Source: Aneurinibacillus soli (GTDB taxonomy: Bacteria; Bacillota; Bacilli; Aneurinibacillales; Aneurinibacillaceae). From it: 64,000 bases of DNA. This document shows positions 7,081 through 15,095 of the stretch, in pieces (the first letter of the stretch is position 1; every line of letters begins with the position of its first letter). A program made the translations under genes and the position numbers. The stretch is from the NCBI RefSeq assembly GCF_002355375.1, contig NZ_AP017312.1, positions 2,249,001 to 2,313,000 on the forward strand, given 5' to 3'. The notes beneath the pieces were generated by a model that made no database searches, was not told the DNA's origin, and saw only the letters and a list, made by a program, of their open reading frames with translations.

Positions 7081-7351
7081 ACTGCTGTATGCGCTAGCGT
7101 TACGTTTCTTCCTGATTGAATTCAAGTCAATCAAGCGGCTGCGTGATTGGTTTCGCAATTTACACCCGTTATGTGGGCAATGGACGAGCTGCCCATTTTG
7201 TAACGGATTTTGGTGCGGGCTGTTCATCTACTGGTTATTTCACGGAGTCAACCTGCAGATTCTGTTCTTCGCGCTGGCTGCTGGATTTGCTTCGTTTCTG
7301 GTGAAGATTGGGCAAGAGTATATGCTGTATCGAATGAACGGTGGCGAATAG
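7070..7351 (+). CDS. DUF1360-like membrane protein, 93 aa
   Basis: GTG start at 7070, five bases after GAGAAGGA and overlapping the previous gene. Hydrophobic segments at both ends flank a CPFCNGFWCGLFIYWL motif resembling the cysteine signature of DUF1360 inner-membrane proteins, which are frequent in Bacillus phages. Two transmembrane helices likely. Role unknown; assignment from motif resemblance. Confidence 0.6.
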   Translation: MGIELLYALALRFFLIEFKSIKRLRDWFRNLHPLCGQWTSCPFCNGFWCGLFIYWLFHGVNLQILFFALAAGFASFLVKIGQEYMLYRMNGGE

Positions 7352-7366
7352 CTGCCGTTTTCTTTT
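7337..7366 (+). terminator. rho-independent terminator
   Basis: AACGGTGGC and GCTGCCGTT pair through nine positions (two wobbles) around gaata, followed by TTTCTTTT. It overlaps the stop codon of the preceding gene and ends the early transcript from 5.7 kb. Confidence 0.65.
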
Positions 7367-7398
7367 GTATAAAACCGTAAAATACCGTCGAATATAGC

Positions 7399-7460
7399 GA
7401 GTAGATAGTTGATTTTTGACGAAACAATCAAGTGGAAAAACAACGTTGATGTGATAAAAT
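7399..7460 (+). promoter_or_regulatory. promoter with extended -10 and GAGTAGAT site
   Basis: TGATAAAAT (7452-7460) is an extended -10 40 bases before the gene at 7501; no clear -35 is seen. GAGTAGAT at 7399-7406 repeats the half-site found at the 5.7- and 16.9-kb promoters. Confidence 0.4.
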
Positions 7461-7500
7461 CTAGATATAAACTGAATAATCGTGATTGGGAGTGAATTGC

Positions 7501-8289
7501 ATGGTCCGTAGTTCTTCGGAATGGAGAAGCAGATTAGTTGAAGAAGCGTTGGAAGCTATGAACAACGGAGAGCGTGGAGAGATTAAGCAGGTATTAGAGC
7601 ACATTGCTGATACGCATAAAAAGACGTTTAATACTGTTAAAACTGTGTTTTACAAGGAGATACGCCCGAACATCTTTGAGAAAGACGGTGTATTCATCTA
7701 TCAAAATGACGATGAGCAAGTAGATGGAGATATTATTACGTATGTGGAGTCGCCGAGTGAGGTAAAAGTTGGCGATCATGTTCGTGTGACTGTGACTGAT
7801 ATTATGCATTATGGTGTATTTGCGCAGCTAGGTACTCTGAAATGTTTGTTGCACATTTCAAATGTGAGTACAGGATTTATCAAAGAAGATGATCTACCGA
7901 AGTTATTTAAGATTGGTGATGTATTCGATGCGTATGTGCATAAAGTAGAAGAAGGCCACATCGCAATTTCGACAAAAGGTATAGACTTGTCGAAGAAAGA
8001 TAAAAAAACGGAAAAAGTTGTTACAAAGGTAACTGCTTTGCGTGTTGTGAAAGAAGAAAAGCAAATTGAACATACGGATGATAAGTATGTAGCGGATATT
8101 GTTAAGTATTTGAACGAATACTTTGGTCCGGTTTCTCCTTCAGCGAAGGAAAAGTTACAGGAAATGTACAAAGAACACGGTCCCGTTACCTTGAGCATGG
8201 CAATATCGGAAGTGAAGAATGCATTCAAGGTTGACCCGGTGCTGCTATTTTTAGGAGAAGTTGATAAAAAAGTGAGTGGCTGTCTTTGA
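7501..8289 (+). CDS. S1 RNA-binding domain protein, 262 aa
   Basis: Start at 7501 (GGGAGTGA upstream). The N-terminal ~75 residues look like a small DNA-binding or helical domain (EWRSRLVEEALEAMNNGERG). A complete S1 fold follows at about residues 85-155: VGDHVRVTVTDIMHYGVFAQ, then LLHIS, FKIGDVFDAYVHKVEEGHIAIS. After a lysine-rich linker the C-terminus is helical (KYVADIVKYLNEYFG). S1 domains bind single-stranded RNA or DNA. Directly upstream of the terminase genes, so a role in late expression or packaging is possible but unproven. Confidence 0.75.
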   Translation: MVRSSSEWRSRLVEEALEAMNNGERGEIKQVLEHIADTHKKTFNTVKTVFYKEIRPNIFEKDGVFIYQNDDEQVDGDIITYVESPSEVKVGDHVRVTVTDIMHYGVFAQLGTLKCLLHISNVSTGFIKEDDLPKLFKIGDVFDAYVHKVEEGHIAISTKGIDLSKKDKKTEKVVTKVTALRVVKEEKQIEHTDDKYVADIVKYLNEYFGPVSPSAKEKLQEMYKEHGPVTLSMAISEVKNAFKVDPVLLFLGEVDKKVSGCL

Positions 8290-8587
8290 CCAGGCTTACT
8301 ACGCTTCTAATCATGCGGCAGAGGAGTATATAAGACGCTTTGATAATGACATTCCGACTCCAGAAACGATAAAAAAGACAAAGCGTATGTTACCTAATAT
8401 CGTAGCAAGTGGAGATATTATCATTGAGTTCAGAGAATATCGTTATGTGCGAAATGTAAAGGCGTTTTTCCCGTGTGTTCAAGTAGAAGGTGGAAAGTAT
8501 TTGATTCGTACGACGATGCGGTGGAGTGATGTGGAGCCGCGCTTACAGGAGATTGTGGATTTGTATAGCAGGGAGAGCGAGGGGTAG
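8276..8587 (+). CDS. hypothetical protein, 103 aa
   Basis: GTG start inside the end of the S1 gene (14-bp overlap) with weak ribosome site, so probably translationally coupled. Soluble alpha/beta protein with a Trp-Ser-Asp turn near the C-terminus. Not recognised. Confidence 0.55.
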   Translation: MAVFDQAYYASNHAAEEYIRRFDNDIPTPETIKKTKRMLPNIVASGDIIIEFREYRYVRNVKAFFPCVQVEGGKYLIRTTMRWSDVEPRLQEIVDLYSRESEG

Positions 8588-8637
8588 TCGTATGACTGCC
8601 CCTTTTGCCTATTCTAACTGCAAAGGTGGTGGATGGG

Positions 8638-9240
8638 ATGGAGACTCCTGAAAATGAGAAGCAAATCGTTCCACGTGGTAGCATCGGTAAGATTGAATTA
8701 TGGGAGCTTGAAAAAGATGTGATTGAGCTGCGTAAGATCGGGCTTTCCTATCAGCAGATTGTAGATGAGTTATTCCAGAGAGGTAAGGTTCCAGAAGGAG
8801 AAAAGCTGGATAAATACGTGATTAAGCGTTTTTTGGACAAAGTGCCGGAATTGAAAACAATTGTGCGTGGTAGTAAGAAGCGCATTGTGCAGGCGGTGTC
8901 GGCTGAACTGGATATTATCTACGAAGTGAGCTTGTTTGCGGCCAAGTGCAGGAACTTGCTTGAACTGTTGGAAGAGGAAGCGTTGGAGCACTCCACGTTG
9001 CCGAATCCTGGTCACTTCAAGGCGCTGTCGAGTGAGATGCGTGAATGGCTCAAGATGATGAAGGAGATTCAGAAGGAGATAGCTGACTATAACAACGTTC
9101 GTACATTCATGAAAATTGTGCTGGAGACGGTCAAAAAGGAAGCGCCGAAGGCATTGCCATCTATTTTGAGGCAGATGCAAGACATGAAGACTGCATCATG
9201 GTTTGATGGAATGGGAGAAGATACGGAAGGGGAGGTGTAG
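8638..9240 (+). CDS. putative terminase small subunit, 200 aa
   Basis: Two genes before the large terminase, the usual place for the small subunit. The N-terminal part resembles a DNA-binding helix-turn-helix (DVIELRKIGLSYQQIVDELF), the centre is a long helical, coiled-coil-like segment (LLELLEEEALEHS, EWLKMMKEIQKEIADYNNVR), and the C-terminus is acidic. This order suits TerS, which recognises pac/cos DNA and forms a ring. Start at 8638 follows AGGTGGTGG. Assignment rests on architecture and position. Confidence 0.65.
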   Translation: METPENEKQIVPRGSIGKIELWELEKDVIELRKIGLSYQQIVDELFQRGKVPEGEKLDKYVIKRFLDKVPELKTIVRGSKKRIVQAVSAELDIIYEVSLFAAKCRNLLELLEEEALEHSTLPNPGHFKALSSEMREWLKMMKEIQKEIADYNNVRTFMKIVLETVKKEAPKALPSILRQMQDMKTASWFDGMGEDTEGEV

Positions 9241-9241
9241 T

Positions 9242-9394
9242 GTGAAAGAGCATGGATTTACACTGGAGAAGCAAGTAGAACAGACATTGAAAAAGGAAGA
9301 TTTCTTCAAGGGATATAAGCGGCCTGAGTATTTCAAAACTGGTGGAAGATGCGATTGTAAAAACTGCTCATGTAAAAAAGGTAAGCAGTCATGA
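9242..9394 (+). CDS. Cys-rich small protein, 50 aa
   Basis: GTG start at 9242 directly after GGGAGGTGTAGT. The C-terminus contains four cysteines in CDCKNCSCKKGKQS, possibly metal-binding. It overlaps the large terminase start by four bases (ATGA), so the two are co-translated. Function unknown; a packaging accessory role is suggested only by position. Confidence 0.6.
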   Translation: MKEHGFTLEKQVEQTLKKEDFFKGYKRPEYFKTGGRCDCKNCSCKKGKQS

Positions 9395-11103
9395 GTAACT
9401 TTTATTTAAACAAACTTCTCGGTGATTTCGCTGAGATGGCCGAAAGTTATGAGGAAAAAGAGGGGATCTGGCGTGAAGAACCGCTAGATTTATTCGAATT
9501 TTGTAAGCAGCAGTTAGATATTACACCGTTTGAAGGTAAACAAACGGAAATTTTCCGTAAAATCAACAACGTTGTCATGTGGAAAATCACACAGGACGAG
9601 CAGTATGCGGATACAGCAGAGCAAGATTTAACTGAGATTTTACTCCTGCTCGGCAAGGGTTCTGGGAAAGATTATATACTAAGTGCGGTATTCTGTTGGA
9701 TTTCGTATCTGTTAAATTGCTTGAACGATCCACAGAAAACACTAGGAATAGCTGAGGGGGAAGCGGTTGATCTTGTCAACGTTGCGAATAACACGCATCA
9801 AGCGAATGAGGTGTTTTTCTTCAAATTCAAGCAGCGCCTTGCGAAGTGCGCGTTTTTCAAGCGTGTAGATCGGGAACCGCGTGCGTTTAATGAGTATCAG
9901 CCAATGCGGTCTATGATTCGCTTCTTCAACAACATCAAAGCACATTCCACTCATGCGGATGCGGAAACACTAGAAGGCGCGAATCCTTTCGTTGTGGTAT
10001 TCGATGAAATATCTGGTATACCATATGAACAGGCTGACAAAGTATATGATACGTTCAGTTCATCAGCGGCCACACGCTACAATGACCGTATGCTCCTTCT
10101 GTTTATCTCATTCCCGCGTCATCAGGGGGACTTCTTGTATGTCAAGTTCACTAAGTGGGAGCAGGAAGGTACGCCGCATATTTGGGGCATCAAGGGGAAG
10201 TCATGGGAAGTTAACCCGAAAATATCACGGGATAGTTTGCAGAAGTTTTACGACAAGAATCCAGAAGATGCTAAGATGCGTTATGAATGTATTGCACCGG
10301 AAGCGGAAGCAGGATTCTTCGAGTTCCCAGAGAAAATTGACTATGTAGTTGTGCCGGGGAAGGCTGCACAGTGTCCGGGTGTGGTGATTCAGCAAAAGGT
10401 TACGACTCGGATGCTGAAAAACGAAACAGAGGTTCACTTTGTCGGGTTGGAGATTTTTAACCTGCAATTGAATCCTGAGTACACCTATTATCTCGGCGGC
10501 GATGGCGGTGTGGTAACAGATAGCTATGTATTGTGCTTGATGCATGGAGAACCTACTGTGAAAGAAGAGACGATAGATGTCGAAGTAGTGACACGCATCG
10601 TGAATAAGCCGGTAGAGGATTTGTTACTTGAGTGGCGTCCGAACAAGAAAGAGCGCTTGCCGGTTGATTTGATGAACGTAGCGGAGATTATTGAGTTGAT
10701 ATGTAGTCAAGTGTATGTGAAGAAGGCGCTATTCGATAAGTTTAACTCCGCAGATATTACACAACGGTTGATTTCTCTTGGAGTTGATGCGGAGGACAAA
10801 AACTTCTCCAACCAGTTTCAAGTCGAAGCCTATAAAAACTTACGGGGCCTTATCTACACGCAGAATATTGAGTTGTTGGATCACCAGATTACAGATGGTA
10901 GTGAGCGTCTGAACGCGAATGAGGAATTGAAAAGGTTGAAGTTGATTAATGACTCGAAGATCGATCACGACAGGCAATACGCAAAGGATTTTTCCGATGC
11001 ACGGATAGCCGCGACTTGGATTTGTACGAACGATACGCCGGAATCAGAAAGTCATGCGGCTGATATTGGGTTGTTTGGAGCTGTGCGCGGTTCACGTATG
11101 TAG
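9391..11103 (+). CDS. terL: terminase large subunit, 570 aa
   Basis: The packaging motor ATPase-nuclease. The ATPase half shows a Walker A-type loop LLGKGSGKD (about residues 86-94) and Walker B VVVFDE (about 200-206), followed by a coupling motif region (FISFPRHQG). The nuclease half has RNase H-fold acidic positions such as LGGDGG near residue 371 and KKALFDKFNS near 450. Length fits the family. Its partner would be the portal at 17014, here unusually separated from terL by about 6 kb of plasmid-type genes on the other strand. Confidence 0.85.
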   Translation: MSNFYLNKLLGDFAEMAESYEEKEGIWREEPLDLFEFCKQQLDITPFEGKQTEIFRKINNVVMWKITQDEQYADTAEQDLTEILLLLGKGSGKDYILSAVFCWISYLLNCLNDPQKTLGIAEGEAVDLVNVANNTHQANEVFFFKFKQRLAKCAFFKRVDREPRAFNEYQPMRSMIRFFNNIKAHSTHADAETLEGANPFVVVFDEISGIPYEQADKVYDTFSSSAATRYNDRMLLLFISFPRHQGDFLYVKFTKWEQEGTPHIWGIKGKSWEVNPKISRDSLQKFYDKNPEDAKMRYECIAPEAEAGFFEFPEKIDYVVVPGKAAQCPGVVIQQKVTTRMLKNETEVHFVGLEIFNLQLNPEYTYYLGGDGGVVTDSYVLCLMHGEPTVKEETIDVEVVTRIVNKPVEDLLLEWRPNKKERLPVDLMNVAEIIELICSQVYVKKALFDKFNSADITQRLISLGVDAEDKNFSNQFQVEAYKNLRGLIYTQNIELLDHQITDGSERLNANEELKRLKLINDSKIDHDRQYAKDFSDARIAATWICTNDTPESESHAADIGLFGAVRGSRM

Positions 11104-11104
11104 A

Positions 11105-11131
11105 AATAACCCGGTATAGAACCGGGTTATT
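11105..11131. terminator. bidirectional terminator
   Basis: AATAACCCGG - tatagaa - CCGGGTTATT, a perfect 10-bp stem between the convergent terL (+) and replication-relaxation (-) genes; T-rich sequence follows on the plus side. Confidence 0.75.
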
Positions 11132-11729
11132 GGTCTTTTATAGCGTTTTTATCCATGAATTCATTGACATCTTTACTTTGGAATACCCGGAAGTGTTCAC
11201 TTTTTACATTGTATTCTCTTTCTGTAATAAGCCATACATGACCGAAATGGTTGCGTTTCTCGGTCCACTTGTCACTAAGAAAATAGGATTCGTATCGCTT
11301 GATTTTGTCCGTAATCATTTTTTCTGAATAGATGCTACGCTGAATCTCAATAAACCACGGAGCACCTTTCCAATGCATATAAATATCCGGCTCAGGTTCA
11401 CCTTTTTGGAATTTTGGTTCAACAATGAATTCTTTTGGATAGCCGTACATTAAGATTTGCTTGTAGAAATCTACGATGAGCAGGTAATGGTTCGTCTTTT
11501 GTCCTCCGATTTTGGTGGATGCCGGATTTGGATAGTACACATACGGCTGTGTGGTTGTATCCGCTTGAATGTATCCGTCTCGACGCAGACGTTTTAATAC
11601 CAAATTGCAATTGCTGGTTTTACTTTTGTTCGTAGAGAAAAACAGGTCTGCAATCTGATCGCGTGTCATACATCTAAACATAGACAGGGTGTCGATGATG
11701 CGCTTATCTCGTTGTCGCACATTTGTCAC
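11127..11729 (-). CDS. replication-relaxation family protein, 200 aa
   Basis: Matches the replication-relaxation family pattern: an N-terminal winged-helix (IIDTLSMFRCMTRDQIADLF, then LKRLRRDGYI), then a nuclease-like alpha/beta region with EPDIYMHWKG and FIEIQRS. These proteins are typical of Bacillota plasmids and integrative elements and are usually encoded beside an FtsK-like ATPase, exactly as here (the two genes overlap by 4 bp). They are proposed to act in plasmid replication or mobilisation; the biochemical role is not settled. Confidence 0.8.
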   Translation of the reverse strand: MTNVRQRDKRIIDTLSMFRCMTRDQIADLFFSTNKSKTSNCNLVLKRLRRDGYIQADTTTQPYVYYPNPASTKIGGQKTNHYLLIVDFYKQILMYGYPKEFIVEPKFQKGEPEPDIYMHWKGAPWFIEIQRSIYSEKMITDKIKRYESYFLSDKWTEKRNHFGHVWLITEREYNVKSEHFRVFQSKDVNEFMDKNAIKDQ

Positions 11730-13033
11730 TCCAAGTCGAATATTTTATTTTCCTCTATTTGCTCCGGTTCGGGCCGGGGCTTTTTTTGTTGGTATGGACG
11801 TAGCATTACCTTTGCCATTTTGTCAGCTAAGAACGGGGCCTGGATTTCCTGAAGGCCACGTTTATATTTTACAAAAGCATAGCCGTCTTCGATTTCTCTA
11901 TCTGGCTTCATTCGCATGTTTAGGGCGATACCGTAGTTAATATCGTCTGGCTGGCGGAAGCAGATGCGGACGGTAAGACATTGCTTCAGTTTTCCATCTA
12001 ATACAGTGCTGTCTGGGCGCTGCATACTTAGCAGGAGAAAGACTCCATTCGAGCGACCGACAATTGCGATGTTTTCGATTTTCTCCATGATCGCTTTGTT
12101 ATCACGGAGCAATGCTACTTCATCAACACAGACAACGATGTAAGGCACTTGCTCTGGCAGATCGTCAATGTGAACTTTGCCGTGCTGACGCAAAAGCTGA
12201 CCGCGTCTTTTGATTTCTTTCTCTATTTTAATCAGTAGTTTGAGTAGTTTTCCTTCATCGTTTTCATAAAGAGATGCCTGCACATGCTCAATGTTTTCAA
12301 ACAGGTGAAACTCACTTCCTTTTAAGTCGCAAAGATACAAGTGAAGTTTTTCAGGGGAAAGGTGTTTTATCCAGGTAGTAATAATCTGCCGGATTTCGGT
12401 TGATTTCCCGCTGCCAGTTTCGCCGCAGATAAGAAGGTGTGGATTGTCAATCATATCAACGATTAGCCAGTATCCTTCTTGGTCTTTACCGATGACGATA
12501 GGTAGTTTCATGTCGGATAAGTGGGGGAGAATTTCGTCGAAGTCGTAGGCGAACGTTTGAATTCCTTTATAATAGGCTTTTACTGTAAAGTGTTTTCCGG
12601 TATGCTCAATGAACACATGCTGACCAAATTCTTGTTTAAATAGCCATTCTGCTTTGTATACATCGTCTGGATTTATGCCGAAGACGATGTTAAATACGAT
12701 GGTAATACCTTTGTTGTCGTATTGAATCGCGCGGATTTGAGGATATATTTTCCGTCCGTTTTCTCTTTCTCTGTAGATTTCTCCTTCATCAAAAATTCGT
12801 TTCAAGCTGCGTCTTGCTTTTGTATTAGGCATTGACTGATACGTATAGTTGGCTACGCCGAGTGAGGTGCATATGCCTGCCAACTTTAAGGCTTGCGTTT
12901 TAAGCGCTGTGATTTCGTAAGGGCTAAGCGAATGGATAGGGAGAGGGATTCCAAACAGAGCCATAGTTTTCGCTGTCATGAAAGCACCGAAGCCGATAGC
13001 TAGTGTACCTTGCAACGGAGTCATCTTTTGCAT
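11726..13033 (-). CDS. FtsK/TcpA-like DNA translocase, 435 aa
   Basis: N-terminal hydrophobic segments (about residues 8-28 and 50-62) are followed by a P-loop ATPase: Walker A CGETGSGKS (203-211), Walker B YIVVCVDE (298-305), and the motif LLSMQRPD. That order and size fit the FtsK/SpoIIIE-like coupling ATPases of Gram-positive plasmids. It probably pumps or positions DNA at the membrane during plasmid segregation or transfer, together with the overlapping replication-relaxation gene. ATG at 13033 with a GAGGAG ribosome site. Confidence 0.85.
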   Translation of the reverse strand: MQKMTPLQGTLAIGFGAFMTAKTMALFGIPLPIHSLSPYEITALKTQALKLAGICTSLGVANYTYQSMPNTKARRSLKRIFDEGEIYRERENGRKIYPQIRAIQYDNKGITIVFNIVFGINPDDVYKAEWLFKQEFGQHVFIEHTGKHFTVKAYYKGIQTFAYDFDEILPHLSDMKLPIVIGKDQEGYWLIVDMIDNPHLLICGETGSGKSTEIRQIITTWIKHLSPEKLHLYLCDLKGSEFHLFENIEHVQASLYENDEGKLLKLLIKIEKEIKRRGQLLRQHGKVHIDDLPEQVPYIVVCVDEVALLRDNKAIMEKIENIAIVGRSNGVFLLLSMQRPDSTVLDGKLKQCLTVRICFRQPDDINYGIALNMRMKPDREIEDGYAFVKYKRGLQEIQAPFLADKMAKVMLRPYQQKKPRPEPEQIEENKIFDLE

Positions 13034-13080
13034 TTATTTACCAGCTCCTCATATCTTATGAACCGATGAAAAAACTCTTC

Positions 13081-13527
13081 CTATTCATTTAGACATACCG
13101 CATCTTCTTCGTAAAAAATCCGTCCATTTTCTTCTAGACAATCCAGTATCTTTACATACTCCGATAACGGAAGTCCTGTCTTTCTCCAAAGCAGATTAGG
13201 GTCCTCATTTTGTTCGTCTATACCTGTTGTTTCGATGGCATTTAAAACAAGTTGCTTAACGTAGGCAGTGGACTTTTTCCCATTCTCTACTAGCCGCTGA
13301 ATGCAGTACGTCACAATCCCTTCAACTCCGTCCCGGCCATACCCCCATCCAACGACATAAACAGCGCTCTCCATGCCATAACGCCCATATTTTGAGGCGT
13401 AGTACACACGATCAAGCAGAAATTCTTGCGTCAATAATTTGATTGCTGTCAGCATGTTTTGTGATTGTCTTGTTGCTAACAGATGTTCACCATCTTCATC
13501 CATAGTGCAGATGTGATATTCTCTCAT
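13081..13527 (-). CDS. hypothetical protein, 148 aa
   Basis: Good AAAGGAG ribosome site. N-terminal beta hairpin (YHICTMDEDGEHLLATRQSQ), a central Tyr/Gly-rich loop (YVVGWGYGRDGVEG) and a C-terminal helical part with a winged-helix-like ending (LPLSEYVKILDCLEENGRIF). Possibly DNA-binding; not recognised. Lies in the leftward plasmid-module operon between the tiny genes and the FtsK-like gene. Confidence 0.6.
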   Translation of the reverse strand: MREYHICTMDEDGEHLLATRQSQNMLTAIKLLTQEFLLDRVYYASKYGRYGMESAVYVVGWGYGRDGVEGIVTYCIQRLVENGKKSTAYVKQLVLNAIETTGIDEQNEDPNLLWRKTGLPLSEYVKILDCLEENGRIFYEEDAVCLNE

Positions 13528-13546
13528 GCGAATTCTCCTTTACGTT

Positions 13547-13645
13547 TTATACCCAAAACCTTTGCCAAGAGATGACATGCTCTTTATGTTGCCGTTTCCA
13601 CCATACCTTATGGGCGATATAGCAGCAGATGATGATTGTTTTCAC
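13547..13645 (-). CDS. tiny basic protein, 32 aa
   Basis: GTG start (13645) overlapping the stop of the upstream gene as GTGA; product KTIIICCYIAHKVWWKRQHK... is a short hydrophobic stretch with basic and aromatic residues, perhaps membrane-associated. Supported by the chain of overlapping starts and stops, not by homology. Confidence 0.45.
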   Translation of the reverse strand: MKTIIICCYIAHKVWWKRQHKEHVISWQRFWV

Positions 13646-13803
13646 GGCTTAATTACCTCCTCGATAAATTCACGTAGGAATCCAACATAGGACCGGATAT
13701 CTTCGACATGGTTATAGACTTCATCAGAAGAAGCAAGGTCTGGAAGTTCAGATAACTTTCCGCTAATGCGCTTAAATATGAATTCGATTGCTTTTTCTTT
13801 CAC
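13642..13803 (-). CDS. small paralogous protein B, 53 aa
   Basis: GTG start overlaps the previous stop (GTGA). KEKAIEFIFKRISGKLSEL... and the ending FLREFIEEVIKP are clearly homologous to the next gene upstream (13800-13967), so this is a tandem duplication. Fully helical and amphipathic. Function unknown. Confidence 0.6.
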   Translation of the reverse strand: MKEKAIEFIFKRISGKLSELPDLASSDEVYNHVEDIRSYVGFLREFIEEVIKP

Positions 13804-13967
13804 GGTTTAATCGCCTCCTCAACGACTTCCTGCAAGAATTCCAAGTACGATTTCATATCGTCCATATGCGGGTGTACTTCTTCCCATCCCCCTAAAATAT
13901 CTTTTACGTCATAGAATTTCGTTTGAATGCGCTTGAAAAGGAACTCGATTATTTTCTCTTTTGTCAT
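13800..13967 (-). CDS. small paralogous protein A, 55 aa
   Basis: ATG overlaps the upstream stop (ATGA). TKEKIIEFLFKRIQTKFYD... ends FLQEVVEEAIKP, matching the neighbour downstream along its whole length. The duplication and conserved hydrophobic spacing argue that both are real proteins, possibly forming a helical hetero-oligomer. Confidence 0.6.
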   Translation of the reverse strand: MTKEKIIEFLFKRIQTKFYDVKDILGGWEEVHPHMDDMKSYLEFLQEVVEEAIKP

Positions 13968-14092
13968 GGCTTTACCACTTCCTTCGCTAACTCGATAAGT
14001 GCGTTAATGGTGTCCTGAGTCATGAAGTCAGTCGGATCAACTTTCTGTACTTTCTCACTGGCTCTAAGCAGCCATTGAAGTAGCTTCCCCAT
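13964..14092 (-). CDS. small helical protein, 42 aa
   Basis: MGKLLQWLLRASEKVQKVD... with ATG overlapping the upstream stop (TGATG) and its own stop overlapping the next ATG. Its ending IELAKEVVKP resembles the ends of paralogs A and B (VVEEAIKP, FIEEVIKP), so all three may share ancestry. Confidence 0.55.
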   Translation of the reverse strand: MGKLLQWLLRASEKVQKVDPTDFMTQDTINALIELAKEVVKP

Positions 14093-14478
14093 CACACAAA
14101 GTCCTTTAGAAAGTCGATTGCATCATGCAGTGATAGTTCTTTTCCGGGCTGAAGCAGCGTGCGTTTTAGTTCGATGATTTCCTGCTGAAGTTCATGGATT
14201 AAATCCATTTCTGATTTTGGAGGAGTAATGTCTTTTGATACTCTATCCAGAATTGATTTAAAGCTGGGTGCTTCTTTGACATCGTGCCTGATGAGGTAAT
14301 CACGAAGCATCTCCAGTTGCTCCTTTGAAGAAGCATTTTTTCGTAGGTCTTCCAAATACTCAACGGGGTAGAGATATGGTGTGTCAGCCAAATCTTTGAA
14401 CCGCCATCCCCAGAAGTTGGGTGATGATTTCAGTCCTTGGGAAACACCTTCCACGATACCTTTCACAAATCTAATCAT
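14092..14478 (-). CDS. hypothetical protein, 128 aa
   Basis: First gene of the leftward chain of overlapping genes; start 14478 follows AGGAGG by eight bases. N-terminus IRFVKGIVEGVSQGLKSSP is amphipathic; a later part is coiled-coil-like (DLIHELQQEIIELKRTLLQ). Not recognised. Confidence 0.6.
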   Translation of the reverse strand: MIRFVKGIVEGVSQGLKSSPNFWGWRFKDLADTPYLYPVEYLEDLRKNASSKEQLEMLRDYLIRHDVKEAPSFKSILDRVSKDITPPKSEMDLIHELQQEIIELKRTLLQPGKELSLHDAIDFLKDFV

Positions 14479-14519
14479 GGAAAAATCCTCCTGATGTTTT
14501 TTTCGCTTATGATGCATAA

Positions 14520-14756
14520 AAAGCGATAAAGTTGGGCATTGAAATTCAGTCGCTTCACTCGGCTATCGCCTCACTCTGCTCCTTTAAACAAATGAAAAAG
14601 TGTTGATTTTGTTGACTTAAATCCACTAATACTTACGTTTCAGTTACTTAATCAGGTAGCTAAGTAGATGCTTAAGTTTTTGCTTATGTTTCAACCTATG
14701 TCGGTAGTTAACTACTTTTGCCTGTACCAGTTAAAAAAATCTACTCGGAAAAATGG
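14520..14756. other. intergenic region with degenerate ACGTTTCA repeats
   Basis: No gene. ACGTTTCA (14635-14642) and ATGTTTCAACCTATG (14686-14700) resemble the units of the 16.7-kb tandem repeat, and AAGTAGAT occurs at 14662-14669. The region separates the ParMR operon from the small-gene operon and probably carries the latter's promoter. Confidence 0.4.
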
Positions 14757-14758
14757 CA

Positions 14759-14785
14759 TAAAAAAAGAGGAGCAGTTAGCCCCTC
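14759..14785 (-). terminator. terminator of the parMR operon
   Basis: Minus strand: GAGGGGC - taact - GCTCCTC (one mismatch pair) followed by TTTTTTT, ending just at the parR stop. Confidence 0.65.
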
Positions 14786-15095
14786 AAAGAAAGTCATCCA
14801 TATCCAATTGTTCATGTGAATTTGATTGATTTGTAATATTTATAGGGTGAGAACTTGAGATATGATCTGGTGCGGTTGAAAGGTGATCTGTTTGCTTATG
14901 TGAGGGATGAACTCCGTAGTTATAAACCTTCATATCCATGTAAGATGTCAGTGCTTTTTTAGCCCAGCCACTGAAATTTGTCGTTTCTTTCCCGATGGTA
15001 CTCTTACTGGTAGCCTGCGACATACAGTAGTCATAGAGAGCTTTGTCATGTGGATTATCAAGGTTAAACACGATTGGCTTAACGATTTTTTGCAT
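14784..15095 (-). CDS. parR: ParR-like adaptor, 103 aa
   Basis: Start set to 15095, where GGAG stands seven bases upstream inside the parM end; the two genes overlap by 17 bp. The N-terminus QKIVKPIVFNLDNPHDKALY looks like a ribbon-helix-helix entry strand and helix, and the C-terminus is Ser/His/Asn-rich ending in the acidic hydrophobic tail LDMDDFL. This layout (DNA-binding N-terminus, acidic tail binding the filament) is typical of ParR partners of ParM. Assignment rests on position and layout. Confidence 0.65.
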   Translation of the reverse strand: MQKIVKPIVFNLDNPHDKALYDYCMSQATSKSTIGKETTNFSGWAKKALTSYMDMKVYNYGVHPSHKQTDHLSTAPDHISSSHPINITNQSNSHEQLDMDDFL

